From an uncultured Pelagibacteraceae bacterium (GTDB lineage: Bacteria; Pseudomonadota; Alphaproteobacteria; Pelagibacterales; Pelagibacteraceae): a stretch of DNA of 52,875 nt. A model generated the notes under the pieces. The model had not been told where the DNA came from, made no database searches, and saw nothing but the letters and a program-made list of their open reading frames with translations. Positions 11,001 to 20,675 of this stretch are shown here, one piece after another (the stretch's first letter is position 1; each line of letters starts with the position of its first letter). The stretch covers positions 1 through 52,875 of the forward strand of contig CACANS010000004.1 of the NCBI GenBank assembly GCA_902533945.1, given 5' to 3'. Position numbers and translations under genes: made by a program.

Positions 11001-11717
11001 TCAATCAGACTTTTTTTTAACTAAACTAACAAATACACTCGATAAAATACGAGTTTCTTTTTCTGATAAATCCATTTTATAAAATATACTCCTCAAGTTT
11101 TCCAACATTTTAGGTTTTTTTTCTTGTGGTTTAAAAAAATTTATTTCTTCAAGGTGTTGGATACATAAATTTAACATTGCTTGGATATTTTTTTTTGATG
11201 CTGGTTTAATTTTTTTTGACTTAGAATATTTTGATTTTTTTATATTCAATAATTGAAAAACAGCTTGGGCTACAATTATTAAACTATGTGATAAATTTAA
11301 TGATTTGAATTTAGTATTACTGGGTATTTGTAATACATAATTTGAAAAACTTATTTCATTATTTGATAAACCTGATGCTTCTGGACCAAATAAAAAAGCA
11401 ACTTTTTTGTTAAAGTCTATTTTATTTAATTCATTCAACTTTATATGTTTAACGTTTTTATTTCTAAATCTAGATGTTGTAGAAATTAAACAATCTATAT
11501 TTTTCATTGCATTATCCAATTTTTGATAAACTTTACTTTTTTTTATAATTTCATTAGCACCTACCGAAGTGGCAACTATTTTATCATTAGGAAAAATAGG
11601 TTTAGGATTAATAATAATTAATTTAGAAAAATTAAAATTTTTCATAGCTCTTGCGCAAGCACCTATATTTTCTGATAATTGCGGTTTGTGTAAAATAAAA
11701 GAAATATTATTGAACAT
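11001..11717 (-). CDS. SpoU/TrmH-family (TrmJ-like) RNA methyltransferase
   Basis: FILHKPQLSENIGACARAMKNF, VAFLFGPEASGLSN, LQIPSNTKFKSLNLSHSLIIVAQ (knotted SPOUT motifs). Confidence 0.88.
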   Translation of the reverse strand: MFNNISFILHKPQLSENIGACARAMKNFNFSKLIIINPKPIFPNDKIVATSVGANEIIKKSKVYQKLDNAMKNIDCLISTTSRFRNKNVKHIKLNELNKIDFNKKVAFLFGPEASGLSNNEISFSNYVLQIPSNTKFKSLNLSHSLIIVAQAVFQLLNIKKSKYSKSKKIKPASKKNIQAMLNLCIQHLEEINFFKPQEKKPKMLENLRSIFYKMDLSEKETRILSSVFVSLVKKKSD

Positions 11718-13318
11718 TAAAGGCTTGCGGGTGCTTTATCTTTGAATAGTTTATAATCTAAACTATCAACAAGTGCTTTAAACGATGCATCAATAATATT
11801 TGCAGAAACTCCTATAGTAAACCAGTTTTTACCTCTTGAGTCGGTACTCTCAATTGAGACTCTTGTTACAGCTTCTGTTCCAGTATTAAGAATTCTAACT
11901 TTATAATCTACCAGTTTTAAATCTTTTAAATATTGAGAATATTTTACAAGTTTATCTACATTATTTCTTATTGCGTTATCAAGCGCATGGACAGGACCAT
12001 TGCCCTCTCCTTCACAAATAATTAATTTCTTATCAACTTCTAATTTAGCTTTAGCGGAAGAAATAATTTCTCCTGAGCTATTCTTTTTTACGGAAACATC
12101 GTACTCTTTAATTGAGATATATCTTGGAATTTCACCCATTATTCTTCTTGCAAGTAATTCAAATGATGCGTCTGCACCATCATAACTGTATCCAATGAAT
12201 TCTCTATCTTTAACTTCTTCTAAAAGTTTTTTTATTTTTGGATCATCTTGTTTAAAATCTATTCCGATAGATTTTAATCTTGAAACGATGTTAGATTTTC
12301 CAGATTGATCTGAAACGACTATATTTCTTACATTGCCTACTTCTTCAGGGTTGATATGTTCATATGTTTTTGGATCTTTTTGAACAGCAGATACATGTAA
12401 GCCACCTTTGTGTGAAAAGGCTGCAGCTCCCACGTAAGGTAAGTGCTGGTTAGGTTTTCTATTTAATATTTCATCAAGTAACCTCGAGCACTGAGTTAAT
12501 TTACCAATATTTTCCTTTTTAATATTTATTTCATAATTTTTTGAGTAAGTAGTTTTTAAGTGTAATGTTGGAATTACAGACATTAGATTTGCATTTCCAC
12601 ATCTTTCGCCTAGACCATTAATTGTTCCTTGTATTTGCCTAACACCTGACAAAACTGCTACTAAAGAGTTTGCAACCGCATTTCCGGTATCATTATGAGC
12701 ATGAATTCCAAGGTTTTTACCTGGTATTGATTTAGTTACTTCATTTACAATTTCGGAAACTTCATTAGGTAGTGTACCACCATTTGTATCGCAAAGTACA
12801 ATCCATCTGGCTCCATTGTCGTATGCGGATTTAAGACATGAAAGAGAATATTCTTTATTATTTTTAAAACCATCAAAAAAATGTTCTGCATCAAACATAA
12901 ATTCTTTTTTTTCTTTAACAAAAAGCTTTGCGCTTTCAGAAATATTTTCTAAATTTTCTTCATTCGATATTCCTAGTGCTACATCTACGTGGAAGTCCCA
13001 AGATTTACCAACCAAACATACTGCAGGTGTATTGCTATTTATTATAGATGAAAGTCCCGGATCATTATCAGCACTTCTACCTGCTTTTTTTGTCATTCCA
13101 AAAGCTGTTAATACTGAATTATTTAATTTAATTTTTTTTTGAAAGAACTCTGTATCACTAGGATTAGCCCCGGGCCAACCCCCTTCTATATAATCTACGC
13201 CCAAATCATCTAGAGCTTTCGCTATTTTTAATTTATCATCTATTGAAAAATCAACACCTTGAGTTTGTGCTCCATCTCTCAATGTAGTATCAAATATATA
13301 TATTTTTTCTTTGCTCAT
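11717..13318 (-). CDS. cimA: Citramalate synthase (CimA-type, HMGL-like plus LeuA dimer domain)
   Basis: IFDTTLRDGAQTQGVDFS, CDTNGGTLPNE, GIHAHNDTGNAVANSL, INGLGERCGNANL; C-terminal LeuA-type regulatory domain. Confidence 0.92.
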   Translation of the reverse strand: MSKEKIYIFDTTLRDGAQTQGVDFSIDDKLKIAKALDDLGVDYIEGGWPGANPSDTEFFQKKIKLNNSVLTAFGMTKKAGRSADNDPGLSSIINSNTPAVCLVGKSWDFHVDVALGISNEENLENISESAKLFVKEKKEFMFDAEHFFDGFKNNKEYSLSCLKSAYDNGARWIVLCDTNGGTLPNEVSEIVNEVTKSIPGKNLGIHAHNDTGNAVANSLVAVLSGVRQIQGTINGLGERCGNANLMSVIPTLHLKTTYSKNYEINIKKENIGKLTQCSRLLDEILNRKPNQHLPYVGAAAFSHKGGLHVSAVQKDPKTYEHINPEEVGNVRNIVVSDQSGKSNIVSRLKSIGIDFKQDDPKIKKLLEEVKDREFIGYSYDGADASFELLARRIMGEIPRYISIKEYDVSVKKNSSGEIISSAKAKLEVDKKLIICEGEGNGPVHALDNAIRNNVDKLVKYSQYLKDLKLVDYKVRILNTGTEAVTRVSIESTDSRGKNWFTIGVSANIIDASFKALVDSLDYKLFKDKAPASL

Positions 13319-14697
13319 TTAAATTTCCAGAGGGTTTTATCATCTTTGTCTTCAATTAAAACTCCTTTGTCTAATAATTCATTTCTGATTTGATCTGCAG
13401 CTTTATAATCTTTATTTTTTCTAGCATTATTTCTTTCAGCAATTTTTTGTTTGATTTCTTCCTCGGAAATCTTTGATTTTTTTCGCTTAAATTCGTCCCA
13501 TGAACTTTTACTTTCTCTCATTAAACCAATAAAATTACATGCTGAAACAAATATTTCTTTATCCTTAATTGTACCTTTTTGAGATTTTTCAAATAACTTA
13601 TGAAGTTTAGCAATATAAGCAGGTGTATTTAAATCATCATATAAGGGTGAGAGATAATCTTCAGGAACTAAAACCTGTTTTTTAATATCTATATAACTGT
13701 CATACCACTTGTTAATCGTTTTTTCACACTCAGATAAAAGTTTATCATTCCAATCTAAAGGCTGTTTATAGTGAGAACTGATCAACGCTAATCTTAATAC
13801 TTGTCCACTTACTTTGTTTTTAAAATCTTCAATTTTTAAAATGTTTCCTTGAGATTTTGCCATTTTTTCATTTGAAATTGTAATAAAGCCATTGTGTACC
13901 CAATAATTTGCGAATACATCTGAATCATTGGCACATCTTGATTGAGCAATTTCATTTTCATGATGAGGAAAAATTAAATCTATTCCACCACCGTGTATAT
14001 CAAATTTTGTACCAAGATATTTTTTTGACATAACAGAACATTCCAAATGCCAACCAGGTCTACCTTTTCCCCAAGGTGAATCCCAAAATGGTTCATTTTC
14101 CTTAGATGGTTTCCATAAAACGAAATCTTCTGGGTTTTTCTTATTTTCTGATATTTCTACTCTTGAACCTGCAATCAATTCTTCTAACTTTTTGTTTGAA
14201 AGTTTTCCATAATCTTTAAATTTTTTAACTTCGAAATAAACATGTTTATTTATTTCATAAGCAAATTTTTTTTTTATTAAATCTTCAGTCATTTTAATCA
14301 TAAGTGAAATGTTTTCTGTAGCTTTTGGCTCTTCGTTTGGTTTTTCGCATTTTAAATAGTTACAATCATTATGATAACTCGCTGTTATTTTTTTTGTTAA
14401 ATCTTCAATAGATATTTTTTTTTCAATGGATGATTGAATAATTTTATCATCAACATCAGTTATATTTCTTACGTATAAAACTGATTTATGTCCGTACTTG
14501 CACTTTAAAACTTTATATAAAATATCAAAAACTACTAGTGGTCTAGCATTTCCAATATGAGGATGGTCATAAACAGTGGGTCCACAAACATACATGCCCA
14601 CGCTACTTTCATTGATTGGTGTAAATTTTTCTTTTTTATTACCAAGACTGTTTGTTAAATATATATCTTTATTCATATTTATTTTGGTATTTTGCAA
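13315..14697 (-). CDS. cysS: Cysteinyl-tRNA synthetase
   Basis: MYVCGPTVYDHPHIGNARPLVVFD, WHLECSVMS, DIHGGGIDLIFPHHENEIAQS, KMAKSQGN. A second in-frame Met (position 8) may be the true start, reducing overlap with nadE. Confidence 0.96.
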   Translation of the reverse strand: MQNTKINMNKDIYLTNSLGNKKEKFTPINESSVGMYVCGPTVYDHPHIGNARPLVVFDILYKVLKCKYGHKSVLYVRNITDVDDKIIQSSIEKKISIEDLTKKITASYHNDCNYLKCEKPNEEPKATENISLMIKMTEDLIKKKFAYEINKHVYFEVKKFKDYGKLSNKKLEELIAGSRVEISENKKNPEDFVLWKPSKENEPFWDSPWGKGRPGWHLECSVMSKKYLGTKFDIHGGGIDLIFPHHENEIAQSRCANDSDVFANYWVHNGFITISNEKMAKSQGNILKIEDFKNKVSGQVLRLALISSHYKQPLDWNDKLLSECEKTINKWYDSYIDIKKQVLVPEDYLSPLYDDLNTPAYIAKLHKLFEKSQKGTIKDKEIFVSACNFIGLMRESKSSWDEFKRKKSKISEEEIKQKIAERNNARKNKDYKAADQIRNELLDKGVLIEDKDDKTLWKFK

Positions 14698-15416
14698 ACT
14701 GGAATTGCTTCCATTTTATGTAAATTACCTTCTCTTATTTTTAAATATTTTTTTCTATTTTTTGAATTTTCATTTATCATTGCCTCCTCTAATTCTTTAT
14801 AAGTTAAGCCGAGTTGCCCTTCATCAGTTCTTCCATCGTCCCATAATCCGTCTGTAGGTTGAGCTTCTATTATTTCTTTTATTACACCAAGTTCTTTACC
14901 TATTTCCCATATTTCAGTTTTCGTACAGTCTGCTAGTGGTGAGATATCAACTCCTCCATCTCCATATTTTGTGTAAAAACCTACACCGAAGTCTTCAATT
15001 TTGTTTCCAGTTCCAACTACAATTCCATTATTAGCTGAAGCGACTTGATAAAGTGTTGTCATTCTTATTCTAGCTCTTGAATTTGCCATACCATGATCAT
15101 TATCAAACTTTGATAATTTTGATTTAAATGAATTAAATACTTCATCCAGTTCAATTGTGTATGCTTGAACATTTTTAAATTTCTTTTTTAACCAATCTCT
15201 GTGTTGAATACTTAAATCGTGTTGGTTGGTTATTTGTTTTATTGGCATAGTTAAAACTATAGTTTTTAAACCTGTCATAGCTGATAAAGTGCTTGATACA
15301 GATGAGTCTATACCTCCAGATATTCCAATTACTAATGATTCTGCTTTTTTTGGCATTGAATTCACATAATTCAATATCCAATCTTTTATAAATATAATTT
15401 TTTTACTTACTTCCAT
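14679..15416 (-). CDS. nadE: Ammonia-dependent NAD+ synthetase
   Basis: LVIGISGGIDSSVSSTLS PP-loop, NSRARIRMTTLYQVA, GTGNKIEDFGVGFYTKYGDGGVDISPLAD; no glutaminase domain. Confidence 0.95.
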   Translation of the reverse strand: MEVSKKIIFIKDWILNYVNSMPKKAESLVIGISGGIDSSVSSTLSAMTGLKTIVLTMPIKQITNQHDLSIQHRDWLKKKFKNVQAYTIELDEVFNSFKSKLSKFDNDHGMANSRARIRMTTLYQVASANNGIVVGTGNKIEDFGVGFYTKYGDGGVDISPLADCTKTEIWEIGKELGVIKEIIEAQPTDGLWDDGRTDEGQLGLTYKELEEAMINENSKNRKKYLKIREGNLHKMEAIPVCKIPK

Positions 15417-15454
15417 AATTCAAATATACGTTAAAGGATTTCTTTTATAAACGT

Positions 15455-16840
15455 TTAAGAAGCCGCTCTAATTCCGCTTCTTACATAAATAGAATTCTTT
15501 TTAATCTCATCAGAAATTAGAAATGCAAGCTCTAGTGCTTGATCAGCATTTAATCTTGGATCACAATGAGTATGATATCTACTTGAAAGATCCTGATCTG
15601 AAATATTTTTTGCACCACCGGTACATTCTGTCACATTCTGACCAGTCATTTCTATATGTAGTCCACCCGCGTAAGACCCTTCGCTTTGATGAACAGCAAA
15701 AACATTTTTTACTTCTTTTACCACATTATTAAAAGGTCTTGTTTTAAATCCAGTCGTAGACTTAATTGTATTTCCATGCATTGGGTCACATGACCAAATA
15801 ACATTAAGACCTTCTTTTTTAATTCCTCTTATTAATTTAGGTAAAAATTTTTCTACTTTATCATGACCAAACCTTGAAATTAATGTAATTTTTCCTTTTT
15901 CATTCTTAGGATTAATCACATTGCAAATTTTAGCTATCTCATCTGGTTTAGATGTTGGACCACATTTAATACCTATTGGATTTTCAATACCTCTACAAAA
16001 CTCAACATGGCCTCCATCAAGTTGCCTTGTTCTATCTCCTATCCAAACAAAATGTGCTGAGGTATCATGATATTCTCCAGTTGTAGAATCTACTCTAGTC
16101 ATATTTTCTTCAAAAGGTAACAGTAATGCTTCATGGGAAGTCCAAAAATTTACCGTTTTCAACCTTCTATTAAAATCCGAATTTATCCCACAAGCATCCA
16201 TAAATGCTAATGCGTCAGCTATTTTGTCCTCTAGTTCTTTAAATTTCTTAGCTTGAGGACTTTTTTTTATATATCCTAAATTCCAAAGATGAACTTTTTT
16301 TAAATCCGCAAAACCACCGTGGCAAAACGCTCTTATTAAATTTAATGTAGAAGCTGATTGCGAGTAAGCTTTAAATAATCTTTTTGGGTCAGGCATTCTT
16401 GACTTTTCAGTAAACTCAATACCGTTTATATTGTCACCTAAATAACTTGGTAATTCTTTATCACCCTTTTTTTCTGTTGGTGCACTTCTTGGTTTAGAAA
16501 ATTGTCCAGCAATCCGACCAAGTTTAACTACTGGTAAAGATGCAGAATAAGTTAAAACCAAAGACATTTGTAAAATGAGTTTAAAATAATCTCTTATATT
16601 GTCCGGATTAAATTCAGCAAAACTTTCAGCACAATCTCCTCCTTGCAACAAGAAAGCTTTACCATCAACAACATTTGAAAGTTGTTCCTTTAAGTGTCTT
16701 GTTTCTCCAGCAAAAACCAAAGGTGGAAAGTTTTTTATTTTGTTAAGAACCATATTTAGTTCTTTTTCATCATCATACTTTGGTATGTGCTTTACAGGAT
16801 AATTTCTCCAACTATTAATTTTCCATTTTTTCATATTCAA
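15455..16840 (-). CDS. Class II 3-deoxy-7-phosphoheptulonate (DAHP) synthase
   Basis: WRNYPVKHIPKYDDEKEL, LLQGGDCAESFAEF, RIAGQFSKPRS, WSCDPMHGNTI, GGLHIEMTGQNVTECTGG motifs of plant-type DAHP synthase. Confidence 0.95.
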   Translation of the reverse strand: MNMKKWKINSWRNYPVKHIPKYDDEKELNMVLNKIKNFPPLVFAGETRHLKEQLSNVVDGKAFLLQGGDCAESFAEFNPDNIRDYFKLILQMSLVLTYSASLPVVKLGRIAGQFSKPRSAPTEKKGDKELPSYLGDNINGIEFTEKSRMPDPKRLFKAYSQSASTLNLIRAFCHGGFADLKKVHLWNLGYIKKSPQAKKFKELEDKIADALAFMDACGINSDFNRRLKTVNFWTSHEALLLPFEENMTRVDSTTGEYHDTSAHFVWIGDRTRQLDGGHVEFCRGIENPIGIKCGPTSKPDEIAKICNVINPKNEKGKITLISRFGHDKVEKFLPKLIRGIKKEGLNVIWSCDPMHGNTIKSTTGFKTRPFNNVVKEVKNVFAVHQSEGSYAGGLHIEMTGQNVTECTGGAKNISDQDLSSRYHTHCDPRLNADQALELAFLISDEIKKNSIYVRSGIRAAS

Positions 16841-16869
16841 CCTAAAGGTGTTCTATCAAAGATTATCGA

Positions 16870-18690
16870 TTATTCAACTGTTACAGATTTTGCTAAATTT
16901 CTTGGTTTATCTATATCATATCCTTTTTTTAATGCTGAATAGTAAGCTAATTTTTGCAACGGGATTGTAATTAAAAAAGGTAATAAATCATCTGTGGCAT
17001 TTTCAACTTCAACTTTCTCCCAAATATTTTCAGAATGAATTTCATCTTTATTTTTATTTGTAATTAACAAAACCTTAGCGCCTCTAGCAATTACTTCTTG
17101 CATATTTGAAATTGTTTTTTTGTAATATTCATCTCTAGGCGCTAATACTACGACTGGCATACCTTCTTCAATTAAAGCTAGTGGACCATGTTTCATTTCA
17201 CCTGCTGGGTAACCTTCAGCATGAACATATGCTAACTCTTTTAATTTTAATGCTCCTTCTAAAGCAATTGGAAAAGAATATCCACGTCCTAAAAACATTG
17301 ATCCTTTAATATTTACGAACGAACTACATAAGGACTCTATTTTACTTTCGGTTTCCAGAGTCTGATTAACCAATTTTGATAAAGAAAATAAAGATTTTAT
17401 TTTTTTATGATATTCATTTTTATTTATATCATTTCTCATTATTGCAAGTTTTAAACATAAAATATACAAAACAAGCATTTGTCCTAAAAAAGCTTTGGTT
17501 GAAGCAACACCAATTTCTGGTCCACAATGTATAGGTAAAACAAATTTTGACTCTCTTGCAATCGAACTTTCAACAACGTTCACAACACTACATGTTTTCA
17601 TTTTTTTTTTATTGCATAGATCTAATGCAGCAAAAGTATCTGCTGTTTCACCTGATTGTGATACAAATACATATAATGTTTCATTGTTAAATCTGTTTTT
17701 TCTATATCTAAATTCAGAAGCTATATCGACTGTAACATTTAGTGTAGTTATTTGTTCAAACCAATATTTTGCCATTAAACATGAGTGATATGCTGTTCCA
17801 CAACCTATTAAAACTATTGATGAAATTTCATTTTTCTTCCATGGAAAATTAAAAATATTAATAGAGTTACTTATTTTATCAAGATACTCGTTAATACAAT
17901 TTTTTATTGTTGTGGGTTGCTCATCTATTTCCTTAGCCATAAAATGTTTATAATCTCCTTTGTTATAATTTTGCTCGCTAGAAGAAAGTGTTAAAATTTT
18001 TTTATTTACTTTGTTTCCATCTGCATCAAAAAATTCAACATCATCTTTTTTAATTATACAAAACTCACCATCATTTAAATAAGAAATTTTATTTGTCATG
18101 GATTTTAATGCATAAGAGTCAGAACCAAGATAATTTTCATTTGGTCCATATCCAACTGCAAGTGGAGATCCTCTTCTTGCACCAACTATTAAATCAGGCT
18201 GATCTTTAAAAATTATACCTAATGCAAAGCTACCGTTTAGCTTACTTAAAGTTTTTAAAACTGATTTTTTTAAATCATTTGTTTTTAAATACTCAGTTAT
18301 CAAATGTACAATAACTTCTGTATCTGTCTGAGATTTAAATTTATGACCTTTTTTAATTAAAAAATTTTTTAAAATAGTAGAATTTTCAATTATTCCATTA
18401 TGAACAACAGACACTTTCTCTGATGAATGTGGGTGAGCATTTATTGTACTTGGTATCCCGTGAGTTGCCCATCTCACATGGCCTATTCCAATATTCCCTA
18501 ACAATTTATTTTTAGATAAATTTTTTTCTAAAATATCTACTCTTCCTTCACATTTCACTTCATTAATAAAACCTTTGCTTAGAGTAGCTATACCTGCTGA
18601 ATCATAGCCTCTATACTCTAGTTTTCTTAAAGAATTAATTATTGAAGGTGTAACTTGTTTATTGCTTGTAATGCCTACTATACCACACAT
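16870..18690 (-). CDS. glmS: Glutamine--fructose-6-phosphate aminotransferase (isomerizing)
   Basis: [78 protein letters not shown]-terminus. Confidence 0.97.
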   Translation of the reverse strand: MCGIVGITSNKQVTPSIINSLRKLEYRGYDSAGIATLSKGFINEVKCEGRVDILEKNLSKNKLLGNIGIGHVRWATHGIPSTINAHPHSSEKVSVVHNGIIENSTILKNFLIKKGHKFKSQTDTEVIVHLITEYLKTNDLKKSVLKTLSKLNGSFALGIIFKDQPDLIVGARRGSPLAVGYGPNENYLGSDSYALKSMTNKISYLNDGEFCIIKKDDVEFFDADGNKVNKKILTLSSSEQNYNKGDYKHFMAKEIDEQPTTIKNCINEYLDKISNSINIFNFPWKKNEISSIVLIGCGTAYHSCLMAKYWFEQITTLNVTVDIASEFRYRKNRFNNETLYVFVSQSGETADTFAALDLCNKKKMKTCSVVNVVESSIARESKFVLPIHCGPEIGVASTKAFLGQMLVLYILCLKLAIMRNDINKNEYHKKIKSLFSLSKLVNQTLETESKIESLCSSFVNIKGSMFLGRGYSFPIALEGALKLKELAYVHAEGYPAGEMKHGPLALIEEGMPVVVLAPRDEYYKKTISNMQEVIARGAKVLLITNKNKDEIHSENIWEKVEVENATDDLLPFLITIPLQKLAYYSALKKGYDIDKPRNLAKSVTVE

Positions 18691-19301
18691 TATTTTTTCC
18701 TTTTATAATTACTAACTGTAATTTGATTACTTCTTGTTAAAGCTAAAGATTTCTTTTTAACGTTTTTTGTAATAACGGAACCTGCTCCAATAATACTTTT
18801 TTCACCAATGGTAATGGGTGCTACTAAAGAAGAGTTAGAGCCTACAAAAACTTTATCCTTAATTTTTGTTTTATTTTTTTTAATCCCATCATAATTACAT
18901 GTAATTGTTCCTGCGCCAATATTCACTTTTTTTCCAATTTGAGAATCTCCAATATAAGATAAATGATTTATTTTTGATCCTTTGCCAATAGTACTTTTTT
19001 TTACTTCAACAAAGTTACCCACTCTCGAGCCTGTTTTTAAAACTGATCCTGGTCTTAATCTTGCATAAGGTCCAACAGTCACATTATTTTCTACTTTAGT
19101 ATTTTCTAAATGTGAAAATGAATAGACTCTTACATTGTTACTAATTTTTACTTTTTTACCAATTACAACATAAGGATCGATAGTAACATTTTTCCCAATT
19201 ATTGTATCTTTAGAAAAAAAAACTGTTTCTGATGCAATCATCTTAACACCTTTTTTTTTAAATTTTATCCTTAATTTATCTTGTAAATTTATTTGTTTCA
19301 T
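18690..19301 (-). CDS. GlmU-like left-handed beta-helix acetyltransferase (C-terminal domain only)
   Basis: [72 protein letters not shown] matches the GlmU acetyltransferase domain; N-terminal pyrophosphorylase domain (L[A/G]GGxGTRM) absent. Confidence 0.88.
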   Translation of the reverse strand: MKQINLQDKLRIKFKKKGVKMIASETVFFSKDTIIGKNVTIDPYVVIGKKVKISNNVRVYSFSHLENTKVENNVTVGPYARLRPGSVLKTGSRVGNFVEVKKSTIGKGSKINHLSYIGDSQIGKKVNIGAGTITCNYDGIKKNKTKIKDKVFVGSNSSLVAPITIGEKSIIGAGSVITKNVKKKSLALTRSNQITVSNYKRKK

Positions 19302-19373
19302 TTATTACAAATCCTTATAGTTTAGTTGTAATGGTATTTAATTCACAAAATATTTCCTAATAATACTTTTTAA

Positions 19374-20063
19374 ATGACTCAAAAACTTACAATATTGTTT
19401 GATCTTGACGGCACGTTAGTAGATACAGCTCCAGATTTGATGAATGCTCACAATCACGTAATGAAAAAATTTGGTTATGAAACTAAATCAACTGAAGATA
19501 TCAGAAATTTAGTTGGAAAAGGTACAAAATCGTTAATAGGTAGATCTGTATGGGGCCAAGCAAAAAAAGAGTTTGGAAAAGTTGATAATAATGAAATTAA
19601 AAAAGAAATGGTAAGTGAATTTATAAATTATTATGCAAAAAATATAGCTAATGAAAGTAAATTAATAAATGGAGTTTTAGATTTTTTGAAATGGTGTAAA
19701 AAAAATAATATATCAATGGGTGTATGTACTAATAAACAAGACTATCTTGCTGTAGATTTGTTAAAAAAAATTAATATCTATCAATATTTTGAATATGTTG
19801 CTGGAAGTAATACTTTCGATTACTGCAAACCTGATCCAAGACATTTGACTGATATTATTGAAATTTTACAAGGTGATTTAAAAAAAAGTTTAATGATTGG
19901 TGATAGTGAAACTGATTCAAGTACAGCAAAAGCTGCTAATATACCTTTTATACTTTTAGAGGATGGTTACACTGAAAAAAAAGTTAAAGAAATTCCTCAT
20001 GATCATTTAATAAAAGATTTTATTGGTATTGAAAAAATAATATCCTCATACATTCATGATTAA
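19374..20063 (+). CDS. gph: HAD-superfamily phosphatase, phosphoglycolate phosphatase-like
   Basis: LFDLDGTLVDTAPDL, GVCTNKQ, MIGDSETDSSTAKAANIP motifs. Confidence 0.88.
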   Translation: MTQKLTILFDLDGTLVDTAPDLMNAHNHVMKKFGYETKSTEDIRNLVGKGTKSLIGRSVWGQAKKEFGKVDNNEIKKEMVSEFINYYAKNIANESKLINGVLDFLKWCKKNNISMGVCTNKQDYLAVDLLKKINIYQYFEYVAGSNTFDYCKPDPRHLTDIIEILQGDLKKSLMIGDSETDSSTAKAANIPFILLEDGYTEKKVKEIPHDHLIKDFIGIEKIISSYIHD

Positions 20064-20655
20064 TGTAGAAATTTTAATAGCTTTAATTAGTTTTTACTTT
20101 GTAATGTATGTAACACCTGGTCCAAACAATGCGATGGTTCTTGCTTCTGGAATAAAGTTTGGTTTTATAAAGACCATACCTCACATGACTGGTATTACTA
20201 TTGGTCATGTTTTGCAGTTAGTATTGGTATGCCTAGGTTTAGGAAAAATTTTTCTAATTTTTCCTCAACTACAAAATATTTTAAAGATATTATGTGCACT
20301 TTATCTTTTATATCTTGGATATAAAATTATCGGATCTTTTAGTAAAATCAAAGAGGATGATTCAAGACCCTTAAAATTTCATGAAGCTGCATTATTTCAA
20401 TTAGTTAACCCTAAAGCATGGACAATATCTAGCATGGCTGCTTCAGGTTTTTTGCCAAAAGATGGGGATTTATTTTTTTCAATTTTACTAATTGGAATGG
20501 TTGCTCTAATTATTTGTCCTTTATCTATATCACCTTGGGCAGCTTTTGGATCGGCAATAAGAAATATAGTGAAGAATAATAAAATAAAAGCATTAATTGA
20601 GTATTTTCTAGCAATTTTACTTTTGATAACAGCAATTATTATTGTATTACATTAA
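20056..20655 (+). CDS. LysE/RhtB family amino-acid exporter
   Basis: YVTPGPNNAMVLASGIKFGFIKTIPHMTGITIGH, FQLVNPKAW; multiple predicted TM helices. Confidence 0.9.
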   Translation: MINVEILIALISFYFVMYVTPGPNNAMVLASGIKFGFIKTIPHMTGITIGHVLQLVLVCLGLGKIFLIFPQLQNILKILCALYLLYLGYKIIGSFSKIKEDDSRPLKFHEAALFQLVNPKAWTISSMAASGFLPKDGDLFFSILLIGMVALIICPLSISPWAAFGSAIRNIVKNNKIKALIEYFLAILLLITAIIIVLH

Positions 20656-20675
20656 ATATATTTTTAGGAGACAAA

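Noticed and set aside
12000-12185. 61-aa ORF antisense to cimA (also 12816..13142)
   Set aside because: Both are shadow ORFs of cimA; no independent evidence.
14576-14857. 93-aa ORF antisense to cysS/nadE, and 15175..15381 in an alternative nadE frame
   Set aside because: Embedded in strong conserved genes; hydrophobicity reflects AT-rich antisense codons.
15523-15732. Antisense ORFs in DAHP synthase (15523..15732, 16599..16802) and glmS (17495..17788)
   Set aside because: Shadow ORFs with no start context or known motifs.
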